Below are positions 5,388 through 12,400 of a DNA stretch of 12,848 bases, piece by piece. The DNA lies in assembly GCA_036388295.1 (NCBI GenBank), contig DASVSC010000066.1, forward strand, positions 1 through 12,848, given 5' to 3'. Below the pieces are notes generated by a model that searched no databases, was not told where the DNA came from, and worked only from the letters and a program-made list of their open reading frames with translations. Origin of the DNA: RYN-431 sp036388295 (lineage in GTDB: Bacteria; Planctomycetota; Phycisphaerae; Tepidisphaerales; Tepidisphaeraceae). The position numbers and the translations under genes were made by a program. Within the stretch, counting starts at the first letter, position 1. Every line of letters starts with the position of its first letter.

Positions 5388-7187
5388 TCAATGATGGTGC
5401 GCGTGCGCCTCACGATCGTAGTTTTCGTCGAGGACCCATTCTTCGTCCTTGACCTGTTTCCACCGCTCCATCTCGTACGGGTCGGCCGCTTCCGGGGTGG
5501 TGGCGAAGTTGTCGTGCGGGGGCGGGCTGGGGGTCATCCATTCCAGCGTGTTGCCGCCGTACGGGTTGGCCGGGGCTGTGGCGCCGTTCCGCAGAGCGTC
5601 GACCCAGGTCCAGAGCACGCCGAGCAGGCCCAGGCCCATCATGTACGCGCCCAGGGAGCTGATGACGTGGTAGATCTGGTAGCTGTCGGGGTAGCTGGCG
5701 TACCGACGCGGCATGCCGTGCGTGCCGGCGATGAACTGCGGGAAGAACGTGATGTTGAACCCGACGAACACCCAGATGGCCCAGAACTGGCCCTGGCGGT
5801 CGTTGTACAGCTTCCCGAACATTTTCGGGAACCAGTGGTAAATGCCCGCCAGGAAGGCGAACAGCGTCGAGCCAACGGCCACGTAGTGGAAGTGGGCGAT
5901 GACGAAGTAAGTGTCGCTTAAGTGCACGTCGGTGCTGATGGCCGCCAGTGGCAAGCCGGTCAGGCCGCCGATGGTGAACAGGCCGATGAAGCCCAGGGCG
6001 TACAGCATTGGCGTGCGCAGTCGAATCGAGCCGCCGTACAGCGTCGCCATCCAGTTGAAGACCTTAATGGCCGACGGAATAGCGATGAAGAACGTGATCG
6101 CGGAGAAGATGGCGTTGGCGACCGTCGATTGGCCGCTGACAAACATGTGGTGGCCCCAAACCAGGAAGCCCAGCAGGGCGATGGCGACCGAGGACAAGGC
6201 GATGAACTTGTACCCGAACATGTGCCGGCGGCTGTAGACGGCAATCATTTCGGAAATAATGCCCAGCGGCGGCAGAATCATGATGTACACGGCCGGGTGG
6301 CTGTAGAACCAGAAAAAATGCTGGTAGAGCACCGGGTCGCCGCCCAGCTTCGGGTCGAAGATGCCCACGCCCAAGGCCCGTTCGGCAATCAACAGCAGCA
6401 GCGTGATGCCCAGCACCGGCGTGGCCAGAATCTGAATGATGGCGGTGGAATAAAGGGCCCAGACGAACAAGGGCAGCTTGAACCACGTCATGCCCTTCGG
6501 TCGGAGCGTGTGGACGGTGGCGATGAAGTTGACGCCGGTGAGAATCGAGCTGAAACCAAGGATAAAGGCGCCCATGGTCGCCGGGATGACGCCGCTGTCG
6601 GTGGTGGTGGAGTAGGGCGTGTAGAACGTCCAGCCGGTGTCCAGACCGGACGGGATCAGGGCGCTGAGCAGCCAGTTCGGGCCGCCCGGCGACAGGTCCA
6701 TGCCGAACATGCCGATCAACAGGCTTTTGGTCACGCCGCCGAGCAGGATGTAGGTAAAGAAGACCGCGCCGATGACCCAGAGCCAGAAGCTCATCAGGTT
6801 CAGGCGCGGGAAGGCCACGTCTTTGGCCCCCATCATCAGCGGCAGCACGAAGTTGCCCAGCGCGCCGGGGATGGCGGGAATGATGAACAGGAACACCATC
6901 ACGGCCCCGTGGAGCGTGAACATGTGGTTGTAGAAGTCCCAGGCGGTGGTGGGGTTATTGCTGAAGGTCGGGCCGGGCGTGATCAGCTCGGTGCGGACCA
7001 TGATGGCGAACAGGCCGCCCAGGCCGAACGCCGCGAGCACGCCGACCAGGTACATGATGCCGATGCGTTTGTGGTCGAGCGTGAAAGCCCAGGAGGCAAA
7101 GCCCCGGGTGTGGTTGAGGTAGTTCGTCCCGTGCGCGGGCGGCTCGGCGGCCGGGTGCACCGGGATGGAAGGGTTGAGGGTAGACAT
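5388..7187 (-). CDS. ctaD: Cytochrome c oxidase subunit I (A2-type haem-copper oxidase)
   Basis: Catalytic subunit, 599 residues with about 12 membrane helices; reduces O2 to water at the haem a3-CuB centre and pumps protons. Ligands visible: H93 (FTLHGAVM, haem a), H297 with Y301 (SHPAVYI, CuB and the His-Tyr cross-link), H346 and H347 (GHHMF, CuB), H432 (haem a3) and H434 (haem a) in AHFHYVAVG. The D-channel Asp is kept (D123, GAKDVAF), as is the K-channel Lys (K375, IPSAIKVF). The helix VI glutamate of A1 enzymes is absent and replaced by the YSHP signature (Y295-S296), which defines the A2 type known from Rhodothermus and Thermus caa3 oxidases. The C-terminal tail ends in a short His cluster (H595, H597-H599). 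AGGAG at 7199-7195, seven bases upstream, supports the ATG. It lies directly downstream of subunit II. Confidence 0.98.
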   Translation of the reverse strand: MSTLNPSIPVHPAAEPPAHGTNYLNHTRGFASWAFTLDHKRIGIMYLVGVLAAFGLGGLFAIMVRTELITPGPTFSNNPTTAWDFYNHMFTLHGAVMVFLFIIPAIPGALGNFVLPLMMGAKDVAFPRLNLMSFWLWVIGAVFFTYILLGGVTKSLLIGMFGMDLSPGGPNWLLSALIPSGLDTGWTFYTPYSTTTDSGVIPATMGAFILGFSSILTGVNFIATVHTLRPKGMTWFKLPLFVWALYSTAIIQILATPVLGITLLLLIAERALGVGIFDPKLGGDPVLYQHFFWFYSHPAVYIMILPPLGIISEMIAVYSRRHMFGYKFIALSSVAIALLGFLVWGHHMFVSGQSTVANAIFSAITFFIAIPSAIKVFNWMATLYGGSIRLRTPMLYALGFIGLFTIGGLTGLPLAAISTDVHLSDTYFVIAHFHYVAVGSTLFAFLAGIYHWFPKMFGKLYNDRQGQFWAIWVFVGFNITFFPQFIAGTHGMPRRYASYPDSYQIYHVISSLGAYMMGLGLLGVLWTWVDALRNGATAPANPYGGNTLEWMTPSPPPHDNFATTPEAADPYEMERWKQVKDEEWVLDENYDREAHAHHH

Positions 7188-7279
7188 ACGAACGCTCCTG
7201 CTTCTATTTTAACACGCCGGCCGGTGCCGACTACCGCAATAAGCGGCCCTGCTGCAAAACGCCGCCGATCTAAAGCCGT

Positions 7280-7302
7280 CGTCCGGGCTTGCCACCCGGA
7301 CG
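7280..7302. repeat. Perfect 8-bp hairpin after the subunit II gene
   Basis: CGTCCGGG (7280-7287) pairs exactly with CCCGGACG (7295-7302) around CTTGCCA. It lies 14 bases past the end of the subunit II frame on the minus strand. Only three T follow within about ten bases, so it is not a convincing terminator. The loop and flanks resemble the element at 5263-5278. Confidence 0.6.
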
Positions 7303-7315
7303 ATGGCGGGTGCGT

Positions 7316-8512
7316 TCACTTGGTCTTGTTCTTGTCCTGGTTCAGCTTGGGCACCGGCGCGTTGATCTCTTCCGGGTTGCCCTTGAAGTTGGCGCTGATC
7401 GACTTCATGTACGACACGATAGCGCTGATGTCGCGGTCGGAGAACTTGCCGAGGTAGCTCGGCATGGCCCCGCCGAAGCCGGCGACGATGTGCTTCTGCG
7501 GGTACAGGATCGACTCGCGGATGTAGTTCTCGTCGGCGGTGTAAGTCGACCCGTCAGTGTATTTGCCTTGCTTGGCGAACAGGTCCTTCCACGTCGGGCC
7601 GGTGCCGGCCGAGCCGTCGATGCTGTGGCAGGCGAAGCAGCCGTTGTTTTTCACCAGCTTCAGGCCGACGTCTTTGGCGGCCGGGTCGCCGCGGTAAGGG
7701 TCGCTGGCGGCGGTGAGCCAGGCCTTGTACGAGTCGTACGTCGGGTGGACGTAGACCTTGCTCAGCATCTTGCTGTGGCCGGTGCCGCAGTATTCGGTGC
7801 AGTACAGGTCGAATCCGCTCTTGGCCTTCTCGGCCTGCTGCGGGTCGCCTTTCGCGAGGGCTTCGTTGTCGATTTCGAAGCTGTTGGTGTCGGCCCAGTT
7901 CAGTTCTTCGTACGTGCCGTCGTCTTTCTTGCGCGACAGATCTTTCCCCATCGGGCTGACTTCGGTCGCCTCGAACCATTGTTTATTAAACCGGCCGGGC
8001 ACGGCGTCCTTCTTGATGCGGAACTGCGGGATGAACAAGCTGTGGATCACGTCCTGGCTGCTCTCGACGAGCCGGATTTTGGTGTCCTTGGGCACGTGCA
8101 GCGTCGGGCTGCGGTAGCTGTTGGGGTAGGTAAACTCCCAGCCCCATTTGTAGCCGTTCACGCCGATCTCGATCGTGTCCGCGTCATTCGCCGGCGGCAA
8201 CACGGCCAGGTTGATGTAGCCCTGGAAGCCCCAGATGGCGATCAGCAGCACGATGATCAGCGGGATCACCGACCAGACGATTTCCAGCAGGTTGCTGTGC
8301 GTCGGGCCGCGGCCGATGTCGTTGACGCCCGGCTTGTGGTGGTACTTCCACGCGAGGTAACCGACGCCGCCGAAGATCAGCGCGCTGAAGAACACGCTGA
8401 CCCAGAGGATAAAGTACATCAGCCAATCGACTTCCGCGGCGACCGTGGAGGCGCGGGTCGGCATGATGAAGTTTTCAGTGGCAGCGTTGGCCAGGATCGA
8501 AAGCATAAGCAT
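7316..8512 (-). CDS. ctaC: Cytochrome c oxidase subunit II with fused cytochrome c domain (caa3 type)
   Basis: 398 residues. Two N-terminal helices (about 31-54 and 75-97) anchor a periplasmic cupredoxin domain carrying the binuclear CuA site: H157 (DVIHSLF), C238, E240, C242, H246 and M249 (CTEYCGTGHSKM). A C-terminal monohaem cytochrome c domain follows, with CFACH at 292-296 and a likely Met ligand M350 (GGAMPSY). This fusion is the caa3 arrangement, in which electrons enter through the fused haem c, pass to CuA and then to subunit I. About 45 extra hydrophilic residues (roughly 183-231) separate the two halves of the CuA region. A short hydrophobic N-terminus may be a signal sequence. ATG codons at 8512 and 8506 are both possible starts; neither has a strong ribosome binding site. 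It lies downstream of sco, 38 bases away. Confidence 0.97.
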   Translation of the reverse strand: MLMLSILANAATENFIMPTRASTVAAEVDWLMYFILWVSVFFSALIFGGVGYLAWKYHHKPGVNDIGRGPTHSNLLEIVWSVIPLIIVLLIAIWGFQGYINLAVLPPANDADTIEIGVNGYKWGWEFTYPNSYRSPTLHVPKDTKIRLVESSQDVIHSLFIPQFRIKKDAVPGRFNKQWFEATEVSPMGKDLSRKKDDGTYEELNWADTNSFEIDNEALAKGDPQQAEKAKSGFDLYCTEYCGTGHSKMLSKVYVHPTYDSYKAWLTAASDPYRGDPAAKDVGLKLVKNNGCFACHSIDGSAGTGPTWKDLFAKQGKYTDGSTYTADENYIRESILYPQKHIVAGFGGAMPSYLGKFSDRDISAIVSYMKSISANFKGNPEEINAPVPKLNQDKNKTK

Positions 8513-8550
8513 TACCGTTAAATCGACACAGCGAACTCAACCTCGGAAAC

Positions 8551-9426
8551 TCATCCTTGGGTCAGCGGCGGCAGACGGCGGGCGGCCCGGGCGTCACGGA
8601 TGTACCGCGACCCCAGCCAGGTGCCCACGCACAGGGCCGTGATAATCGCCCCCGCCTGCATCAGGCGCATGTACGACAGCGAATATTTACCGGCGTATTC
8701 GTCGTAGTGGTAGCAGAGCGCGACCACGATCTGCTCGACGTAAGACCCGACTTTCCCCTGGCCCGCTTCGGTCAGGCCGAGCTTGAGGGTCTCGGACGGG
8801 TATTGGAAGCCGTAGAGGTAGCGGCTGACGGTGCCGTCGGCGGTCAGCACGACGATCATCGGCGGGTGGCTGTAGTCGTCGCGGCCTTCGACCTTCTTGA
8901 AGCCGAAACCTACTGCGTCGGCGACGGCCCGGCTGGACGACGCGGGGCCGACCAGGAAGTTCCATCCCGCGGCCGCGCCCGCCCGCCCGAACTCTTCAAC
9001 GTACGTGCGTTTTTTGGCCTGGCCGAGGTCCCAACGTTCTTCGGGATTGACCGAGACGTACAACAGATCGTAATCCCGCCCCGGCTCCAGCGGCAGGGCG
9101 CGGACGCCGTCCATCAGGCCCTTGGAGACCACGTCGCAGAGCATCGGGCAGTTGAAGTAGCCCAGCTGCAAAATCACCGGCCGGCCCTGCTTGAAATAAT
9201 CGGCCAGCTTCACGCTGCGGCCGGTGGAATCGGTGAAGGGCAGGTCCAGCGGGACGCGGGCGCCCAGGTGTTCGGTGATACCGACGTTTTCGGTGTCGCG
9301 TTTGAACTTCGGCGTCACCGGTTCCATTCGGTCGGGAACCGTGGCGCGCGGCTGGGCGTAAGCGCCGGCCGCCACGCCCGTGAGCGTGAGGCCGACTATC
9401 AGGAGTTGGCGGAATGTGTTTCGCAT
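8551..9426 (-). CDS. sco: SCO1/SenC-type copper chaperone for CuA assembly
   Basis: 291 residues from the ATG at 9426 (a TTG directly before it would add one residue). SCO proteins deliver copper and reduce the cysteines of the CuA site in oxidase subunit II. Visible features, counted from the ATG: a signal peptide with a likely cut after AYA (about residue 24), a thioredoxin-like fold, the copper-binding CPMLC motif (C93, C97) and the distal His (H187, YSHPPMIVV). Toward the C-terminus a CYHYDEYAGKYS segment (about 238-249) precedes a membrane helix at about 256-274, as in the longer SenC-like proteins found beside bacterial oxidase operons. No clear Shine-Dalgarno sequence was seen. Its place directly before subunit II agrees with a role in maturing that subunit. 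Confidence 0.94.
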   Translation of the reverse strand: MRNTFRQLLIVGLTLTGVAAGAYAQPRATVPDRMEPVTPKFKRDTENVGITEHLGARVPLDLPFTDSTGRSVKLADYFKQGRPVILQLGYFNCPMLCDVVSKGLMDGVRALPLEPGRDYDLLYVSVNPEERWDLGQAKKRTYVEEFGRAGAAAGWNFLVGPASSSRAVADAVGFGFKKVEGRDDYSHPPMIVVLTADGTVSRYLYGFQYPSETLKLGLTEAGQGKVGSYVEQIVVALCYHYDEYAGKYSLSYMRLMQAGAIITALCVGTWLGSRYIRDARAARRLPPLTQG

Positions 9427-9462
9427 CAACTAAAGTACGTTCAGGCAAAGCCGTGCGGACGC

Positions 9463-9747
9463 TTAACTGTTCGGCTGAGTGGATGGCATTTTGCCGCCCG
9501 TCTCGATCACTTTGGTAATGGCGGCGTCGATCGGGACGCTGGTGTTGAACTTGATGTTCTTTTCCTGCTCGTCCCGCAGGCGGTTGACGGTGCTTTCACG
9601 CACTTTTTCCCACTTGCGGGCTTCCTCGCGCGGTTCTTCGTAGGCGTACAAAGCACGCACGCCTTCGACGATCACGCCCGTCAGAATCACCGTCACGAGG
9701 CCGGTGGTGATGATAGCCGGGATGTTCAGGCCTTGGGGCTGAGCCAT
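9463..9747 (-). CDS. Small single-pass membrane protein of the act-cox cluster
   Basis: 94 residues with one hydrophobic segment (about 9-30) and a charged C-terminal part rich in Arg, Glu and Lys (about 37-66), ending in VPIDAAITKVIETG at 71-84. That end resembles a V/IPIDxAM-type motif that I recall from small proteins encoded near SCO and alternative complex III genes in other bacteria; this is from memory and was not checked. AAAGG, six bases upstream of the ATG on the minus strand, supports the start. It lies between actF (18 bases) and sco (about 36 bases), so it is almost certainly cotranscribed with them. It may be a small subunit or assembly factor of alternative complex III or of the oxidase, possibly equivalent to the poorly conserved extra Act subunits. 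Confidence 0.75.
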   Translation of the reverse strand: MAQPQGLNIPAIITTGLVTVILTGVIVEGVRALYAYEEPREEARKWEKVRESTVNRLRDEQEKNIKFNTSVPIDAAITKVIETGGKMPSTQPNS

Positions 9748-9765
9748 GGGGGCACCTTTGAGAAA

Positions 9766-11406
9766 TTAATAGTTCTGTAAAGCCAGTGACTCATGCACGC
9801 GCGGGTCGCGGACGGCCCGCAGTTCGTGGTTGCCCAGCACGCGGATGACGTTGCCGAACCACAGTGCGGCGATGCCGCCGAAGGCCAGCACTTCGGGCAA
9901 ACCGAATAACGGCAGATGGCCGCTGTCGACCCATTGGTATTCGGGCAGGACCAGCAGGTACATGTCCACGACGAAGAAGACCAGCACCCACGCCGCCCAG
10001 AAGCCCAGGCCGAAGCGGTTGCGTTTCACGTGGCGGCTCAGCAGGCCCAGGAACGGGATCACGAACCGGCCGAACAGCAGCGCCACTGGCAGCGGCGTGT
10101 AGCCGTTCGGGTGTGCGCCGCTGTAGCCACGCTTGTCGTACCAGAAGGTTTCTTCCGGCAGGTTCGCGTACCACTGCAGCATGTACTGGCTGAAGGCGAT
10201 GTACGTCCAGAAGACGATGAACGCCCAGAGGAACTTGCCCAGGTCATGGCGGTGTTCCATGGTGACGGATTCACGCATGTACCCGCGGGACTGCAGCACC
10301 AGAATCGACAGGGCGAGGATGGCCCAGGTGGCCTGCGTGCCGCTCGCGAAGAAGTAGACGCCGAACATCGTGCTGAACCAGTGCGGGTCCAGGCACATCA
10401 GCAGGTCGAAGGCTATAAAGCTGGTGATCACGCCCGTCGCGAACAGCAGCGGGGCGCTGCTGGTGAACAAGCGGGCGGTGATGTCGAGGTCGCCGGTCGC
10501 GTCCTGCTTGATGCTGCTGGACCAGTACCAGTAGGCGATGCCGCCCAGGGTAATGAAGTAGAACAGCATGCGGATCGACCAGAACGTGGGGTTCAGCCAG
10601 GTGTGGGTCTTGCGGGCAATGTTCTCGTCGAAATCGCGCTGCACGCCGGGGCGGACCTGTTCGTTGGGGTAGGTGACGGCGTCGTCGTGCTCGCGCTTGA
10701 TCTTGGGGTCGTTGTGCTCGGCGTGCTTGGTGTCGGCGTCCTTCGCGTGGTCGCCGACGTGGGCGCCGGCTTCGGGCGTGCCGGGTTTGGCCGCCGGGGC
10801 GTGAGCGTCACCGGTGGCGTGAGTCGTCGCACCGGGGACGGCAGCGCCGTGGTGGGCCGCTGCGCTGTGCCCGGTGGTGGCGGGTACGGTCGTGCTGTGC
10901 GCGGTCGCGTCGTGCGGCGCGGTTCCAGGTGCAACGGCCCCGTGTGCGGTCGTTCCGTGATGCGCTTCCCCGTGCGCTTCGCCGTGTCCTTCGCCGCCCT
11001 CGTGGTGGTGCACGATTGGCGTGTCGCTCGGCTTGGCCCAGGAATACAGGTTGCCGTTCTTGGCCAGCACCAGGCCGATGATCGGCAGCACCAGAATCCC
11101 GACGAGGATGACCTGGACGGCCATCGTTTCGAGGATGCGGCGCAGGTTGATGATCCAGCCGGAGCGGACGAGGGTTTGGATCAGCAGGATGATCAGCGAC
11201 GTGCACGACACCGCCGCGACGGCGGCGATGCCGAACAGGTAGGCGAACCAGAAGCGGCGCAGGTGCCCGTCCGGGTCGAGCGGGCTGACGAAGTACGCCA
11301 GGACGATGCCCAGCAGGCCCGCGCCCATCAGGCCCAGGCCCAGCATTTTGCCCGCCGGTCGCATCCGGGTCAGTTCGTTCGAAAGATCATGGTGCGTATG
11401 CGCCAC
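9766..11406 (-). CDS. actF: Alternative complex III membrane subunit ActF with His-rich loop
   Basis: 546 residues; multi-pass subunit of alternative complex III, the quinol:cytochrome c/oxidase oxidoreductase that replaces the bc1 complex. Helices are visible at about 20-40, 52-77, 94-115, 275-296, 315-338, 350-371, 391-411, 437-456, 467-488 and 500-523. Family-type segments include DLLMCLDPHWFSTMFGVYFFA (334-354, shown with gaps in the family), EHRHDLGKFLWAF and FWTYIAFSQYMLQWYANLPEET split by a turn near 400. Between helix 3 and helix 4 lies a loop of about 160 residues, of which 132-260 is low-complexity Ala/His/Gly/Thr/Pro with 19 His in residues 133-231; usual ActF proteins are near 400-430 residues without it. 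Basic residues before helix 1 and after helix 2 suggest that the loop is periplasmic. The GTG start has AAAGGAG eight bases upstream. Confidence 0.93.
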   Translation of the reverse strand: MAHTHHDLSNELTRMRPAGKMLGLGLMGAGLLGIVLAYFVSPLDPDGHLRRFWFAYLFGIAAVAAVSCTSLIILLIQTLVRSGWIINLRRILETMAVQVILVGILVLPIIGLVLAKNGNLYSWAKPSDTPIVHHHEGGEGHGEAHGEAHHGTTAHGAVAPGTAPHDATAHSTTVPATTGHSAAAHHGAAVPGATTHATGDAHAPAAKPGTPEAGAHVGDHAKDADTKHAEHNDPKIKREHDDAVTYPNEQVRPGVQRDFDENIARKTHTWLNPTFWSIRMLFYFITLGGIAYWYWSSSIKQDATGDLDITARLFTSSAPLLFATGVITSFIAFDLLMCLDPHWFSTMFGVYFFASGTQATWAILALSILVLQSRGYMRESVTMEHRHDLGKFLWAFIVFWTYIAFSQYMLQWYANLPEETFWYDKRGYSGAHPNGYTPLPVALLFGRFVIPFLGLLSRHVKRNRFGLGFWAAWVLVFFVVDMYLLVLPEYQWVDSGHLPLFGLPEVLAFGGIAALWFGNVIRVLGNHELRAVRDPRVHESLALQNY

Positions 11407-11414
11407 GGTGCTAG

Positions 11415-11421
11415 CTCCTTT
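11415..11421 (-). promoter_or_regulatory. Ribosome binding site supporting the GTG start of actF
   Basis: On the minus strand AAAGGAG (11421-11415) lies eight bases before the GTG at 11406. This is the strongest Shine-Dalgarno sequence in the operon and makes the GTG preferable to the next ATG about 14 codons downstream. Confidence 0.7.
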
Positions 11422-11433
11422 GGTCGGAGAGCC

Positions 11434-11522
11434 GGCGGCGGGCGGCCGGCGGCGGGCGGCTGAAGCGAAGGAACGGTCGCCCGTCTTCGTTTTCAGCCGC
11501 CTGCCGCCTGCCGCCTGCCGCC
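11434..11522. repeat. Inverted repeat built from phased heptamers (GGCGGCN family)
   Basis: The left arm has four 7-mers GGCGGCG, GGCGGCC, GGCGGCG, GGCGGCT (11434-11461). The right arm, on the minus strand, has GGCGGCA three times and GGCGGCT once (11522 down to 11495). The arms face each other, and complementarity continues inward (GAAGCGAAG with CTTCGTTTTC, roughly). It fills most of the 129-base gap between actE and actF, ending about 13 bases from the actF ribosome binding site. Confidence 0.82.
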
Positions 11523-11535
11523 CGCTCCCCCGTTC

Positions 11536-12291
11536 TTACTTCATCGCCACCGGCTGCGTCGCCGGGGGCTTCAGGCCCGTGGCGGACACTTGCAGGGCCC
11601 GCACGTAGGCGACGATCGCCCAGCGTTCGCGCGGGTCGGGAAGGGCCCAGCCGTAGCCGCCCATGTTCCGGATGCCGTTGGTGATCGAGTTATAGATGTG
11701 CCCGTCCGGGCGGCCGACGCGGACGGGGTCGGTCAGGACCGACGGCTGCACCCAGCTCATGCCCGCCACGCCGTTGCTTTGCAGTTCCTGGCTCCGGTAG
11801 TGCACCGGGCCGTTGCCTTGGCCGTCATAGCCGTGGCAAGGCATGCAGTAGGTGTTGAATTTCCGCTGGCCGAGCTTCAGGAAGTCGGCATCGACGGTGA
11901 CGCCGGCCGGGAAGCCGGTGTCGAACACCGGCTCGTTCCACTTCTTGGCCACCGGGTCGTACGTGCGCGTGAAGCCGTTGGCCATGTGGGCGTCGTTGGC
12001 GAAGTTATTGCGGCTGACGGTGCCGGGGATTTTCGGGCGCGTGGCACGGCCGTCGTCGAAGACGCTGCTGGCGTGCTGGGTCTTGACCTTCACCTGGTTG
12101 TCCATGTCTTGGATGTAATGGACGCGCGGCTCGCGGCTGTGGCTGAAGCGGCTGCGCAGCAGCGTGGCGACCAGCAGCAGGCTGGCGCACAGGCCGATGA
12201 CGATGGCCGACGTTAGCCAGAAGGGCGGCTTGGGGAATCCGCCGTTGATCATCGGGCGGGTATTGGGGTTGGGCGTCTTCGGGTCGGCCAT
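11536..12291 (-). CDS. actE: Alternative complex III monohaem cytochrome c subunit ActE
   Basis: 251 residues. An N-terminal membrane anchor (about 24-45) is followed by a periplasmic region with the ActE-like stretch REPRVHYIQDMDNQVKVKTQ (53-72) and a TRPKIPGTVSRN segment at 84-95, then a class I cytochrome c domain with CMPCH at 149-153 and a probable Met ligand M210 (IRNMGGYG). ActE is thought to carry electrons out of alternative complex III toward the oxidase, here very likely to the haem c domain of subunit II. The ATG has no canonical Shine-Dalgarno sequence; the octamer repeat array starts ten bases upstream of it. It lies downstream of actD and upstream of actF, the usual order. Confidence 0.93.
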   Translation of the reverse strand: MADPKTPNPNTRPMINGGFPKPPFWLTSAIVIGLCASLLLVATLLRSRFSHSREPRVHYIQDMDNQVKVKTQHASSVFDDGRATRPKIPGTVSRNNFANDAHMANGFTRTYDPVAKKWNEPVFDTGFPAGVTVDADFLKLGQRKFNTYCMPCHGYDGQGNGPVHYRSQELQSNGVAGMSWVQPSVLTDPVRVGRPDGHIYNSITNGIRNMGGYGWALPDPRERWAIVAYVRALQVSATGLKPPATQPVAMK

Positions 12292-12300
12292 GGTGGTTGT

Positions 12301-12393
12301 GTTGATCCGTTGATCGGTTGATGCGTTGATCCGTGGCCGTTAGACGTTCGGAAGGTGCCACTGATCAACCCATTAACTCATTAACTCATCAAC
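12301..12393. repeat. Inverted repeat built from phased octamers (GTTGATCC family)
   Basis: The left arm has four 8-mers: GTTGATCC, GTTGATCG, GTTGATGC, GTTGATCC (12301-12332). The right arm, on the minus strand, has GTTGATGA, GTTAATGA, GTTAATGG, GTTGATCA (12393 down to 12362). The arms are in opposite orientation with 29 bases between them. It occupies nearly the whole 109-base gap between actD and actE and touches the region where the actE ribosome binding site should be. Confidence 0.85.
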
Positions 12394-12400
12394 TCCTTAT

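Noticed and set aside
3911..5452. Plus-strand open frame of 513 codons antisense to subunit III
   Set aside because: The frame is a shadow in GC-rich DNA; its translation is Val/Asp/Gly/Arg-rich without a recognisable fold, while the minus strand encodes clear subunit III motifs.
5922..7457. Plus-strand open frame of 511 codons antisense to subunit I
   Set aside because: Gln/Asp/Arg/Gly-rich translation with no family features; the opposite strand encodes an intact subunit I.
9916..11463. Plus-strand open frame of 515 codons antisense to actF
   Set aside because: Its length comes from codon bias of actF on the opposite strand; no motif, signal or ribosome binding site supports it.
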